Shown in pieces: positions 53,735-62,848 of a stretch of DNA of 64,000 nt; within the stretch, counting starts at the first letter, position 1; every line of letters begins with the position of its first letter. The stretch is from DATLLN01 sp963809205 (GTDB taxonomy: Bacteria > Actinomycetota > Thermoleophilia > Gaiellales > JAICJC01): the NCBI GenBank assembly GCA_963809205.1, contig CAWEIS010000028.1:1-64000 (forward strand). Reading direction: 5' to 3'. Below the pieces are notes generated by a model. That model was not told the DNA's origin and searched no databases. It saw nothing but the letters and a program-made list of their open reading frames with translations. The position numbers were made by a program, and so were the translations under genes.

Positions 53735-54378
53735 ACGTTTGCTCCTGCCGGCACGTCGCGCAGCGCAATGGCGGTGCGCACGAGCCGTGCGATGTCGGGG
53801 GTCGCGCCCACCTGGGCGGCGACCGCGTTTGCGATCTCTTCGGGCCGGGCGGTTCCCCGGTCCGACAGCTCGAGCTTGACAAGCAGCCGGCCGGGCCGGT
53901 GCTCGATGCTCGAGCAGAACATGCGGACGTCGACGCGCTTGTCGGCCTTGCCGAGCATCGAGCGCGTCACCGTGACCTCGTCGGCCGCCATGAACCGTTC
54001 ACAGGCGGCGTCCCAGTCGAGGTCGTCTGCGACCTCGATCCGGTAGCTGACCGCGGCGAGCCGGCTGGATGCCGGCTTGCCGATGGCCTCCTCGACGGCG
54101 ATCACGTCGAGGCCGTCGGGAAGCTCCCGCGCCAGCCGGTCTGCGACCTCCGACGGAGCGGGGTCGGTTGTCAGCCTGACGTCGGCCAGCTCGGCCTCGC
54201 TCTCCACGCCGACCGCCCGGGGCAGCGCCAGCGAGATCACGGGCTTGGGTTTCATGCCCTGAGACAGGGCGATCTGGTAGCCCCCGCGCCGCAGCGCGGA
54301 GAGCAGGGTGTCAACGGTCTCGAGGTGCGACAGGAACCGTGCCCGCCGCGAGACCGCGAAGGTGATGCGATATGTCAA
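53731..54378 (-). CDS. DUF2344 (TIGR03936) protein
   Basis: This 215-residue protein matches the DUF2344 family in several segments: RARFLSHLETVDTLLSALRR, then GYQIALSQGMKPKPVISLAL and VGVESEAELADVRL. In actinobacteria it follows the radical-SAM gene and precedes rne, as here, suggesting a joint role in rRNA or tRNA processing. No activity is established. The TTG start lies 9 nt after the preceding stop. Confidence 0.85.
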   Translation of the reverse strand: MTYRITFAVSRRARFLSHLETVDTLLSALRRGGYQIALSQGMKPKPVISLALPRAVGVESEAELADVRLTTDPAPSEVADRLARELPDGLDVIAVEEAIGKPASSRLAAVSYRIEVADDLDWDAACERFMAADEVTVTRSMLGKADKRVDVRMFCSSIEHRPGRLLVKLELSDRGTARPEEIANAVAAQVGATPDIARLVRTAIALRDVPAGANV

Positions 54379-54387
54379 AAGTGAAAC

Positions 54388-56163
54388 TCATCTCACGAGC
54401 TTGTTACGGACGGGGCCGAAGCAGGCGCCACAATCGGCGCAGCCGTCCCAGCGACAGTCGCCCGTCGCGCGGTCGGCCTTGCTCTGCTGCCACTCGTCCA
54501 GCAGGAATTCAGTGGACACGCCCGACTGGACGTTGTCCCACGGCAGTTCGTCCCATTCGCCGAACTCCCGTGTTGCCTCGGCATCCATCGTGGTGCCTTC
54601 GGCAGTGAACGCGTCATGCCAGGCCCGCTCCTGGAACATCTCCGTCCAGGCATCGAACCGGGCGCCGTTCCTCCATGCGTGCTCGATCACCGTCGCCGTC
54701 CGACCGTCGCCGCGCGACAGCGCGCCCTCGAGCATCGAGGTGCGCACGTCGTGCATGGACAGCCGGATCTGGCGGGTCGGCATCGCCCGTCGCATGTACG
54801 TCTGCTTCGCGTCGAGCTGGTCACGGCTCGACATTCCCTCCCACTGGAACGGCGTGTGGGGCTTCGGGACGAAGTTCGAGACGCTGACGTGCACGCTGAA
54901 GCGCCCGCCGCGTCCCTTGATCTCCCGGCCGATCTCCCGCGCCCGGATGCCGAGGTCGACGATGCCCTGAACCTCGGCGTGGGTCTCCCGCGGGAGGCCG
55001 ATCATGAAGTACGTCTTGAGGCTGGTGTAGCCGGCCCTGAAGGCGGCCTCGATCGCGCCCTCGATCATCTCTCCGGTGATGGTCTTGCAGATGATGTCGC
55101 GCATCCGCTGCGTCGCCGCCTCGGGGGCGAGCGTGATGGACGACTGGCGCGAGTTCGCTGCCGCGGTCATGGCCACGGGCCCTGTATCGACCCGGTTGGA
55201 CGGAAGCGACAGGTGCAGATCCGGCCGCTCCGCCTTGATCCCCTCGATCGCGGCGATCACGTCGGTGTAGTCGCTCGTTGCGAGCGACGTCAGCGACAGC
55301 TCGTCGTAGCCGGTGCACGAGAGCTGCTCGATCCCGGCCCTGATCACCTCGTCCGCCGGGCGCTCGCGCACCGGCCGGTACCACGTGCCGGCGTGGCAGA
55401 AGCGGCAGCCGCGGGTGCAGCCGCGCATGACCTCGACGGAGGCGCGGGAGAAGATCGCCGAGGAGTACGGGACGACGACCCGCGTGGGCTGCGTCTCGAT
55501 GCCGAACTCGGCGTAGATCGCCCGCTCCACCGGGCGGGGGCCGGTCGACGGGACGTAGACGCAGGGCAGCTCGGCGAGCCTCGCGAGCCCCGCCGCGCGG
55601 CCGCCGCCGGCGTCGATGGCGTCCAGCACCAGCTCGAACGCCTCCTCCGACTCGCCCATGAAGAAGGCGTCGAAGAACGGCGCCATCGGCGCAGGGTTGG
55701 AGGCACTGGGGCCACCGGCAAGCACGATCGGGTCGTCCTCGCGACGATCCTCCGCACGCACCGGGATGCCCGACAGGTCGAGCACCTCCAGCACGTTCGA
55801 GTACGTCAGCTCGGCCTGCAGCGTGATACCCAGCAGGTCGGCCTCGCGCACCGGCCGCCACGACTCGAGGGTGAACAGCGGAATGCCCTCGCGCCGCATC
55901 GCGTCGCCCATGTCCGGCCATGGGCAGTACACCCGCTCGGCGGCGAAGGCGTCGCGCGCATTGACCTGCGCGTAGAGGATCTGGAGCGCCTGGTTGGAGA
56001 TCCCCACCTCGTACGCATCCGGGTAGCAGAGCGCCACCAGACTGGTCGCCGTGGGCTTCAGAACCTGGTTCGCTTCCCCGCCGATGTACCGGGACGGCTT
56101 CTGCACCGTCTCCAGTACGGCCTCGATTCGGCGATCGAGAAGCTGCTGCGTCATTTGCAGCAT
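54388..56163 (-). CDS. B12-binding-type radical SAM protein (TIGR03960)
   Basis: This 591-residue protein has an N-terminal Rossmann-like region (LVALCYPDAYEVGISNQALQ) and a radical-SAM core with the cluster motif VEVMRGCTRGCRFCHAGTWY. SITLAPEAATQRMRDII and LKTYFMIGLPRETHAEV follow. The C-terminus carries a CRWDGCADCGAC cluster. The family pairs with DUF2344, and the substrate is unknown. Complete length; no sign of decay. Confidence 0.88.
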   Translation of the reverse strand: MLQMTQQLLDRRIEAVLETVQKPSRYIGGEANQVLKPTATSLVALCYPDAYEVGISNQALQILYAQVNARDAFAAERVYCPWPDMGDAMRREGIPLFTLESWRPVREADLLGITLQAELTYSNVLEVLDLSGIPVRAEDRREDDPIVLAGGPSASNPAPMAPFFDAFFMGESEEAFELVLDAIDAGGGRAAGLARLAELPCVYVPSTGPRPVERAIYAEFGIETQPTRVVVPYSSAIFSRASVEVMRGCTRGCRFCHAGTWYRPVRERPADEVIRAGIEQLSCTGYDELSLTSLATSDYTDVIAAIEGIKAERPDLHLSLPSNRVDTGPVAMTAAANSRQSSITLAPEAATQRMRDIICKTITGEMIEGAIEAAFRAGYTSLKTYFMIGLPRETHAEVQGIVDLGIRAREIGREIKGRGGRFSVHVSVSNFVPKPHTPFQWEGMSSRDQLDAKQTYMRRAMPTRQIRLSMHDVRTSMLEGALSRGDGRTATVIEHAWRNGARFDAWTEMFQERAWHDAFTAEGTTMDAEATREFGEWDELPWDNVQSGVSTEFLLDEWQQSKADRATGDCRWDGCADCGACFGPVRNKLVR

Positions 56164-56185
56164 GGTATCGCAGGGGCTCGGCTGT

Positions 56186-56329
56186 CTACATCAAGAGCGC
56201 TGCCGCGATAGCCAGCACCGCGAGCAGGATGACGACGGGGACGAGCAGAAAGAGGGCCGTCTGCATGATCAGGCGCGCGCGGTGGCCGGCCGGCGGCGCC
56301 GCGGGGATCAGGATCGTTTGTTCGTGCAT
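56186..56329 (-). CDS. 47-residue single-pass membrane protein
   Basis: The frame encodes MHEQTILIPAAPPAGHRARL followed by a hydrophobic helix (ALFLLVPVVILLAVLAIAA) and ends LLM. It lies between the DUF697-like gene and the radical-SAM gene and shares their strand. Third positions are G/C-rich. No good ribosome-binding site is visible. It is a plausible small protein, possibly a partner of the upstream membrane protein. Confidence 0.45.
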   Translation of the reverse strand: MHEQTILIPAAPPAGHRARLIMQTALFLLVPVVILLAVLAIAAALLM

Positions 56330-56376
56330 GACCGGAGAGTTCGCCGCCCCGGCGGCCGCCCCTGCCAGATGGCCAT

Positions 56377-57342
56377 CTAGCGCATCTCGCGGAAGCGCTC
56401 ACGCAGTCCGTCAACGCCCTCCGACCGCACCCGGTCGACCAGCTGCTGCAGCTCCACGCGCGCGCCCTCGGCGAAAGCGCGAACGTTGGACACGTCGGCG
56501 ACAGCGCCGCGCTCGAAGTACTGCACCGCAGCCGTCCCCACGGCGCGGGTGCCGGCGTAGGCGATCGCCGACTGGAGCAGCCAGCCGGCGACGGGGATGA
56601 AGTCGAGCATCGAGCGGGCCAGCTGGCGGAAGCCGAGGCCCGCGCCCAGCACGCCCAGCAGCTCGATCGCCCGCTGCTGGGAAACCTCCTCGCCGTAGCA
56701 GGCGGCGATCCGCAGCACGAGGTGCATCTGCGTCGCCGTCAGCACCGGCATGTCGGCGCCGGGGATGAAGATCATCAAGGCCAGACGCGCGTTGCGGCGG
56801 GCCGCCGCCTCGATCAGCCGGTCGGTGACGTACGGCCGGAAGGCCGGCAGGTTCGCAGCGAGGTACGGCCCCGAGGAGTCCGTGCGGTCGGCCAGCTCGC
56901 GCAGCGCCCGCTCGATCGGAAGCTGCCCACGGCGGAACGGGATCAGGTCGTCCGGCTCGATGCCGCGGATCCGGGTGGCCTCGGTGACCGCGCGGCTGGG
57001 CATGTCGAGCGACTCGAGCAGGCCCAGCTTCGGCCGCTTCGCCGCGCCGACGACCTCGAGGTCGGTGCGCGTCGCGTCGTCCAGGCTGCTCAGGAGCCGG
57101 CCGCCGTAGACGATGGCCCCGGCCTTGGCGAGCTGCTTTCGGTCGTCCTGCTGCAGCCGGCGCAGCGCGTAGATCTGCAGCGCCTGGCTCCCCGGGGCGG
57201 CGCCCTCGGCCAGGATCGCGCGCACCGGCTCGAGCACGTCCTTCTCGCCGCACAGGATCAGCGGGCGCTGGGCCTGGTCGCCCTGCACGTCGCGGACGGC
57301 GCCGAACGCCGACTTCGCGCCCGTGAAGACCCCGCTAGCCAT
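56377..57342 (-). CDS. DUF697-like membrane-associated protein
   Basis: This 321-residue protein has a Rossmann-like start (RPLILCGEKDVLEPVRAILA; AIVYGGRLLSSLDDATR) and a C-terminal part of the DUF697/YcjF type (PVLTATQMHLVLRIAACYGE; FIPVAGWLLQSAIAYAGTRA). The N-terminal part resembles a nucleotide-binding fold without a P-loop. The ATG at 57342 minimises overlap with rodA; 57354 is also possible. It follows the rod-shape genes, so a role in cell envelope work is plausible but unproven. Confidence 0.65.
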   Translation of the reverse strand: MASGVFTGAKSAFGAVRDVQGDQAQRPLILCGEKDVLEPVRAILAEGAAPGSQALQIYALRRLQQDDRKQLAKAGAIVYGGRLLSSLDDATRTDLEVVGAAKRPKLGLLESLDMPSRAVTEATRIRGIEPDDLIPFRRGQLPIERALRELADRTDSSGPYLAANLPAFRPYVTDRLIEAAARRNARLALMIFIPGADMPVLTATQMHLVLRIAACYGEEVSQQRAIELLGVLGAGLGFRQLARSMLDFIPVAGWLLQSAIAYAGTRAVGTAAVQYFERGAVADVSNVRAFAEGARVELQQLVDRVRSEGVDGLRERFREMR

Positions 57343-58492
57343 AGCTGTAGCCATACCCGTAGCTCACGGGCTCGTCCGCCGTCTGGGCGTGTACGTGGAT
57401 CGACTGCAGCACGCCGACGGCGAGCAGGTTCGTGAGGGTGTGCGAACCGCCATAGCTCATGAAGGGTAGAGGGATGCCTGTGATCGGCGCGATGCCGATG
57501 GTCATACCGATGTTGATGAAGATCTGAAACATCAGCATCGACACCACGCCGGCGGCGACCAGCCCCCCGTACGTCGATCTCGAGTACGTGATCAGCTTCA
57601 GCCCGCGCCAGATCAGCAGCATGTAGAGCGCGAGCAGCCAGGCGGCGCCGACGAATCCGCGCTCCTCACCCACGACCGAGAACACGAAGTCGGTCGCGTG
57701 CTCGGGCAGATAGTCGAGCCGCGTCTGGGTTGCGCCCTCGACGCCGCGCCCGGTGACGCCGCCGTTGCCGATCGCGATCTGCGACTGGGTCAGGTGGTAA
57801 CCGTCGCCCTTGGTGTCAACACGGTCGGGGTGCAGGAACGACGTCAGGCGGTCCTTCTGGTAGGGCTGCAGCACCTGGACGCCGGCCGCCGGCAGGATCG
57901 AGAAGACCAGCGCCAGCATGACGACCCCGGCCAGGCCGAGCCAGACGAAGTGCCGCCACGGCGCGCCGTGGACGAACAGGATGCCCAGCGTGATCGCGCT
58001 GTAGACCAGCGCCGTGCCGAAGTCCGGCTCGAGGAACACGAGCAGCGCGGGCACGGCCATATACCCGAGCGCCATCAGCGTCAGCTTGTTCTCGGACACC
58101 GAGCCGCGGTAGCGCACCAGCAGCCCCGACAGGCCGAGGATCAGGAGCAGCTTGCCGAACTCGGACGGCTGGAACTGGAACGCGCCGAGGTTGATCCACC
58201 GCTGGCCGCCCTGCACGGTGCTGCCGACGGCCAGCACCGACGCCGTCGTGACCAGCACGAAGCCGTACAGCCACCACTGGTAGCGGCGGAAGACGCTGGG
58301 TGGGATCGCGGCAAGGATCAGCAGGCCGGCCGTGCCGACGACCACGTACGCCAGCTCGCGGTTGAAGTAGTACCGCGGGTTGCCCGGGATGTCGTTGGCC
58401 GTCGCGTTCTCGATGATCCACAGGCCGAACGCCGAGATGGCGATCGCCGTTGCGAGCATCAGGTGGTCGAGGTGGCGGAGGTAGTGGCGCAT
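57335..58492 (-). CDS. rodA: RodA glycosyltransferase (FtsW/RodA/SpoVE family)
   Basis: This 385-residue protein with about ten membrane helices polymerises lipid II during elongation. Motifs include SGLLVRYRGSVSENKLTLMA, PDFGTALVYSAITLGILFVH and the catalytic loop FLHPDRVDTKGDGYHLTQSQ. GRGVEGATQTRLDYLPEHAT and DFVFSVVGEERGFVGAA are also typical. The start overlaps the mrdA stop (TGATG), and the two proteins act as a complex. Confidence 0.95.
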   Translation of the reverse strand: MRHYLRHLDHLMLATAIAISAFGLWIIENATANDIPGNPRYYFNRELAYVVVGTAGLLILAAIPPSVFRRYQWWLYGFVLVTTASVLAVGSTVQGGQRWINLGAFQFQPSEFGKLLLILGLSGLLVRYRGSVSENKLTLMALGYMAVPALLVFLEPDFGTALVYSAITLGILFVHGAPWRHFVWLGLAGVVMLALVFSILPAAGVQVLQPYQKDRLTSFLHPDRVDTKGDGYHLTQSQIAIGNGGVTGRGVEGATQTRLDYLPEHATDFVFSVVGEERGFVGAAWLLALYMLLIWRGLKLITYSRSTYGGLVAAGVVSMLMFQIFINIGMTIGIAPITGIPLPFMSYGGSHTLTNLLAVGVLQSIHVHAQTADEPVSYGYGYSYG

Positions 58493-60531
58493 CAGTGCGA
58501 GGTGTCGGTGCCCTTGACGATCGTCGTCTGGGTGTTCGGGTGGAAGTACGCCTGCAGCACCTCGCGGGCGGCGGGCGCCGCCGACACGCCGCCGTGGCCG
58601 CCGTTCTCGATCAGGGCGACGACGACGATCTTCGGGTCGTCATAGGGCGCCCACCCGGCCCACCAGGCGTATGGATCCTGGAGCGCCTTCTCCGCTGTGC
58701 CCGTCTTGCCGGCGACCGCGGGCTGGAACGTGCCGAACACCGAGGTCGATGTGCCGTCCGAGGCGTGCGTCGCCTGGTAGAGCCCGTTGCGGACCTCGGT
58801 CACGAACTCCGGCGAGAGGTCGAGCTTGCGCTGGGGCTTGAACGGGATCTCGGTGGTCTGCCCGGTGGTCACGTCGGTCGACGACTGGGCGACGTGCGGC
58901 CTGACCAGCGTCCCGCCGTTGGCCAGCGCCGAGTAGGCGGTGGCGAGCTGGAGCGGCGAGACCTGCAGGTCGGACTGGCCGATCGCCATCGTGATGTCGT
59001 AGCCCGGCTGCCAGTCTTGGTCGATCGGGTTCGTGTACGTCCGCTCGCGCCACTGCGGGTCGGGCACGAGGCCGGCGGCCGTACCCGCGCGGATGTCGAG
59101 CGGCACCGACTGGCCGAAGCCGAAGCGGCGAAGCAGCGGCGGGAACATCTCCTGCCCATGCAGGTAGTTGTCGTAGAACTGGTTGCCCAGCTGGTAGAAG
59201 AAGGTGTCGCACGAGATCTCCAGCGCCTTGGACAGGTCGATCGTCCCGCTGCTGGCCGTGTCCCAGTTCTCGAAGACGGTGTGCGACGTATCGCCCGGCC
59301 GCTCGAACGACCCGGCGCACTCGCGGGTCGAGCCCGGGCCGATGAAGCCCTTCCACCAAGCAGCCGCCGCCGTGAACGGCTTGAACGTCGACCCCGGTGC
59401 GAACAGGCCGTTGATCGCCTCGTCGTTGAGCGCACCCGCCCTCAGCGCCTCCTTGTACAGCTTCGTCGAGCCGTAGATATTCGACCGGTAGCTCGGCACC
59501 GACGCCAGCGCCAGGATCCCGCCCGTCTTCGGATCCATGGCGACGATCGCGCCCTTGGACGCGCTCACCTCGCCGTCCGTGTGGGCGATGTTGATGCCGT
59601 CGTAGATCGCCTTGATCGCCGCCTGCTGCAGCTTCGCGTCCACCGTCAGCTTGAGCTGCTGGCCGGTCTGCGGCGGGGTCACCATGTACGGCTGGCCGAT
59701 CGCATGGCCGCTGGCGTCGAAGCTCTGGTTGAGCTCGCCCGGCGTGCCGCGGAGGATCTTGTCGTACGTGTACTCGACGCCGTCCTGGCCGACCGTCGCG
59801 TTCAACGGCAGGTCCTTGAACTGCGGATCCTTCAGCTCGTCCGGCGTGATCGCGCCGACGTAGCCGAGGATCTTGCCCAGGGCGGGCCACGGTGTGTAGC
59901 TGCGCTTGTAGGTGCGCAGAAAGCTGACGCCGGGGTAGTGGTCACGGCGTTCCAGCACGAACGCCACCTGTGCGTCCTTGGCGCTGCCCAGTGCAACCGG
60001 TGGGCCGGCGTTGATGACGTACCGCGCCCCCTTGTCGCCGTTCAGGAGCGGCCGCTCATAGGTCCGCCAGACCTCGCGCTCCGGCGTCTTCAGCACGCGG
60101 GCGAGCCTCGACAGCTCGAAGCAGCGCGGCTGCTGCGGCAGCTGGCGGCAGCGCGGCACGGCGCCGACCGGGATCGCGGCCATCAGCGTGCTGCAGGTGG
60201 CCGCCTGGTCGCCCATCGAGGAGCAGTCAATCGATCGCGAGATCGTGCTCGGGTCGACCTGGAGCACGACCGCCGAGGTATTCTCGACCAGCGTCACGCC
60301 GTTGCGGTCGACGATGTCGCCGCGCTGAGGCGGGATCGGGATCTCGCGCGTGTTCTGGACGTTGGCCTGGGCGACGTACTCCGCCGAGCGCAGCACCTGG
60401 AGCGCCCACAGGCGGAACACCAGGACGCCGAACAGGAGCAGCGCGACGATGCCCAGCGTCGCCGCGCGGAGTGCAAGTTTCGTGCCGTCGGGCTCGGGCT
60501 CGCGTCTAGGCTGGGGCGGCTGCAGCAACAT
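58492..60531 (-). CDS. mrdA: Penicillin-binding protein 2
   Basis: This 679-residue class-B PBP is the transpeptidase partner of RodA. One N-terminal membrane helix (LGIVALLLFGVLVFRLWALQ) leads to the dimerisation domain. The catalytic Ser is in FAPGSTFKPFTAAAA, SxN-like SCD occurs in EISCDTFFYQLG, and KTG is in VAGKTGTAEKALQ. The third residue of the SxN motif is Asp, as in other PBP2-type proteins. The stop overlaps rodA by 1 nt. Confidence 0.94.
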   Translation of the reverse strand: MLLQPPQPRREPEPDGTKLALRAATLGIVALLLFGVLVFRLWALQVLRSAEYVAQANVQNTREIPIPPQRGDIVDRNGVTLVENTSAVVLQVDPSTISRSIDCSSMGDQAATCSTLMAAIPVGAVPRCRQLPQQPRCFELSRLARVLKTPEREVWRTYERPLLNGDKGARYVINAGPPVALGSAKDAQVAFVLERRDHYPGVSFLRTYKRSYTPWPALGKILGYVGAITPDELKDPQFKDLPLNATVGQDGVEYTYDKILRGTPGELNQSFDASGHAIGQPYMVTPPQTGQQLKLTVDAKLQQAAIKAIYDGINIAHTDGEVSASKGAIVAMDPKTGGILALASVPSYRSNIYGSTKLYKEALRAGALNDEAINGLFAPGSTFKPFTAAAAWWKGFIGPGSTRECAGSFERPGDTSHTVFENWDTASSGTIDLSKALEISCDTFFYQLGNQFYDNYLHGQEMFPPLLRRFGFGQSVPLDIRAGTAAGLVPDPQWRERTYTNPIDQDWQPGYDITMAIGQSDLQVSPLQLATAYSALANGGTLVRPHVAQSSTDVTTGQTTEIPFKPQRKLDLSPEFVTEVRNGLYQATHASDGTSTSVFGTFQPAVAGKTGTAEKALQDPYAWWAGWAPYDDPKIVVVALIENGGHGGVSAAPAAREVLQAYFHPNTQTTIVKGTDTSH

Positions 60532-61060
60532 CGATTCGGATCCTGACGGGGAAGACCCACCGCAGCAGCGGCACGAGCGCGAGGGCGATCAGCGCCGTCT
60601 CGAGCACGGTGGGGATGATGACCTGGGTGAGCTCGTACCGGATGCCGGCGCCTTCGCCGACCAGGCCGAGCATGATCGCCATACCGACCTGCACGGCGGC
60701 CGTGCCGGCGATCACCCAAGCGAACTGACGGGCGTGCGACAGCACCGGCGGCAGGGAGGGTAGCGGGCCGATGGCCTCGGCCGGCTGCAGGCGGGCTGCG
60801 ATCAGCACGCCGACCAGCACGTAGAGCAGCGACGTCAGCCCGAGGTGCTGGTAGGACAGCGCATCGAGCAGCACGCCGCCCATGAACCCGGCCAGCGCCG
60901 CCGCCTCCATGCCGCGGCGGATCGCAAGCATGACGACCAGCACCGCGACCAGGTCGGGTGTCGCCTCGGTCGGCATCAGCTGCGGCATCGCCGACACCTG
61001 CAGCACCACCAGCAGGAACACGGCGACCAGGATCTTCAGCGTGTCGGTGACGAGCGTCAT
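60506..61060 (-). CDS. mreD: Rod-shape protein MreD
   Basis: This 184-residue protein has five or six membrane helices, for example ILVAVFLLVVLQVSAMPQLM and DLVAVLVVMLAIRRGMEAAA, and a conserved GFMGGVLLDALSYQHLGLTS. The position between mreC (ATGA overlap) and mrdA (26-nt overlap) makes the assignment secure despite weak conservation of the family. Confidence 0.88.
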   Translation of the reverse strand: MTLVTDTLKILVAVFLLVVLQVSAMPQLMPTEATPDLVAVLVVMLAIRRGMEAAALAGFMGGVLLDALSYQHLGLTSLLYVLVGVLIAARLQPAEAIGPLPSLPPVLSHARQFAWVIAGTAAVQVGMAIMLGLVGEGAGIRYELTQVIIPTVLETALIALALVPLLRWVFPVRIRIDVAAAAPA

Positions 61061-61937
61061 CCGGCGCCCACCTTGACCACCAGCACGTCGGACAGGTCAC
61101 CGAGGTCGACGAACGGCGTCACCTGGATCACCTTGGTCGGGTCGCCGACGTCGGTCTGGCTGACGCTGGACACCCTGCCGACGGGAATGCCGCGCGGGAA
61201 CAACGACGTGTAGCCCTTCACGTCGTAGCCGGAGGTGATCACCGTGTCGCCCTGATTGACGACGTCCTCCTGCTTGACGTTCTCCATCGAGAGCAGCCCG
61301 TCGCCGGCATCCGATGGCAGCAGGATGCCCTTCGCGGAGCCGCCGAGGATACCGGCGGTGACGCCGCTCGCAGGGTCGGTGATCAGCCGCACCGTCGACG
61401 CCGACCCGGCCACCTGGACGACCCGCCCGATCAGCCCGCCGCCGTCCTTGTACGGTCCGATCACCGGGTCATTCAGCTGGACGCCGTCCGCGGATCCGAC
61501 GTTGATGGTGACGGTGCGGACGTTCTGGCTGTTCCCCGACTGCCCGATCACCGCAGCGCCGACCTGCTGGTAGTCGCTGGTGACGTTGCTCTGCTTGTAC
61601 TGGAGCAGCTCCTCGAGCTTCGTCAGCTGATCCTGCGACACCTGGTTCTGCACCTCACGGGCGCCCATCTCCTTGAGCTGGTCCTTCAGCCGCTGCGTTC
61701 TCCTGGCGGGCATCGACCAGGCCGGTCGTCCAGCTCCAGCCGTCGACGAACGGCTGGGTGACGCGGTGGACGACGCCTGGAGACGGGTGCCGTGATCGCC
61801 AGCGCTGTGCGCTGGATGCCGCCGATCACTCCCCCGTTGCCCTCCCGGAACGAGAGCGTCAGAAGCGTGAGCGAGGCCGCGAGAAGCAGGCCCACGATGA
61901 CCCGCCGCCGGATGAGACGGTTATTGCCGAGCAGCAT
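61057..61937 (-). CDS. mreC: Rod-shape protein MreC, two apparent frameshifts
   Basis: MreC scaffolds the elongation complex. The N-terminal helix RRRVIVGLLLAASLTLLTLS and GGIQRTALAITAPVS are in one frame. The continuation HRVTQPFVDGWSWTTGLVDA is in a second frame. The remainder (LKDQLKEMGAREVQNQVSQD; GLIGRVVQVAGSASTVRLIT; NQGDTVITSGYDVKGYTSLF) is in a third. One extra base near 61781 and one near 61690 would explain this. The complete domain set argues against real decay. ATG at 61937; the stop overlaps mreD. Confidence 0.8.
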
Positions 61938-62016
61938 TTTGCAGGCGGTTTCGGGCGCCAACTCTACCGGAACCGGTGTTTGAAACCCGTTAGTTCGCCG
62001 GAAAAGTCCAGCGGAA

Positions 62017-62832
62017 TCAGCAGATGGTGCCGCTGGTCGCCAGCGCCAGCACCAGGATGCCGATGGCCACCCTGTAGACCACGAATACGCCGAGGCCGTG
62101 CCGGGTCAGATACCGCAGCAGCAGGGCGATCGATGCGTAGCCGACCACGAACGCCGCGACCGTCGCGATCACCGTCGGCACGGGGTCGGCGCCGCCGGGC
62201 TCGCCGATCTTGCGCAGCTCGAAGAGGCCCGAGAGCACGACCGCGGGAATCGACAGCAGGAACGAGTAGCGGGCGGCGGCGGTGCGGTCGAGGCCGCGGA
62301 ACAGGCCTGCGCTGATCGTCGCGCCGGAGCGCGACACGCCGGGCACGAGGGCGAGCGCCTGGGCGAAGCCGATGAAGATGCCGTCGCTCCGGTTGAGCGA
62401 GGTCAGGTCACGGCGCAGCGAGGCGGTGCGGTCGGCGGCCAGCATGATCAGGCCGAAGGCGATCATGGTCGAGCCCATCAGCTCGAGGTTACGGGCGCCG
62501 GTCTCGATCTGATCCTTGAAGATCACGCCGAAGACCCCGATCGGGATCGTGCCCAGGATGATGTACCAGCCCATCCGCGAGTCGAGCGACGCCCGCTGCT
62601 CCGGGTCGCGCAGCCCGCGCAGCCACGCCATGAACACCCGGGCGATGTCGGCGCGGAAGTAGAGCAGCACCGCGGCCATGGTGCCCAGTTGGACAACGGC
62701 GGTGAACGCCGCGCCGGGGTCGTCCCAGCCGAGGAACGCGGGAACGAACCGGAGGTGCGCCGTGCTGGAGATCGGCAGGAACTCGGTGAGGCCCTGCACG
62801 ATGCCGAGCACGATTGCCTGGAATGCGGTCAC
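62017..62832 (-). CDS. uppP: Undecaprenyl-diphosphatase UppP/BacA
   Basis: This 271-residue membrane enzyme recycles the C55 lipid carrier. AIVLGIVQGLTEFLPISSTA carries the catalytic Glu and Ser, and ALVPGVSRSGATISAGLFRG carries the conserved Arg. Eight helices are predicted. The gene lies between mreB and mreC, in the same orientation, so the carrier enzyme is expressed together with the elongation machinery. The GTG at 62832 avoids overlap with mreB; an ATG at 62874 is possible. Confidence 0.93.
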   Translation of the reverse strand: MTAFQAIVLGIVQGLTEFLPISSTAHLRFVPAFLGWDDPGAAFTAVVQLGTMAAVLLYFRADIARVFMAWLRGLRDPEQRASLDSRMGWYIILGTIPIGVFGVIFKDQIETGARNLELMGSTMIAFGLIMLAADRTASLRRDLTSLNRSDGIFIGFAQALALVPGVSRSGATISAGLFRGLDRTAAARYSFLLSIPAVVLSGLFELRKIGEPGGADPVPTVIATVAAFVVGYASIALLLRYLTRHGLGVFVVYRVAIGILVLALATSGTIC

Positions 62833-62848
62833 GTTGGAGTTAGTGGCG

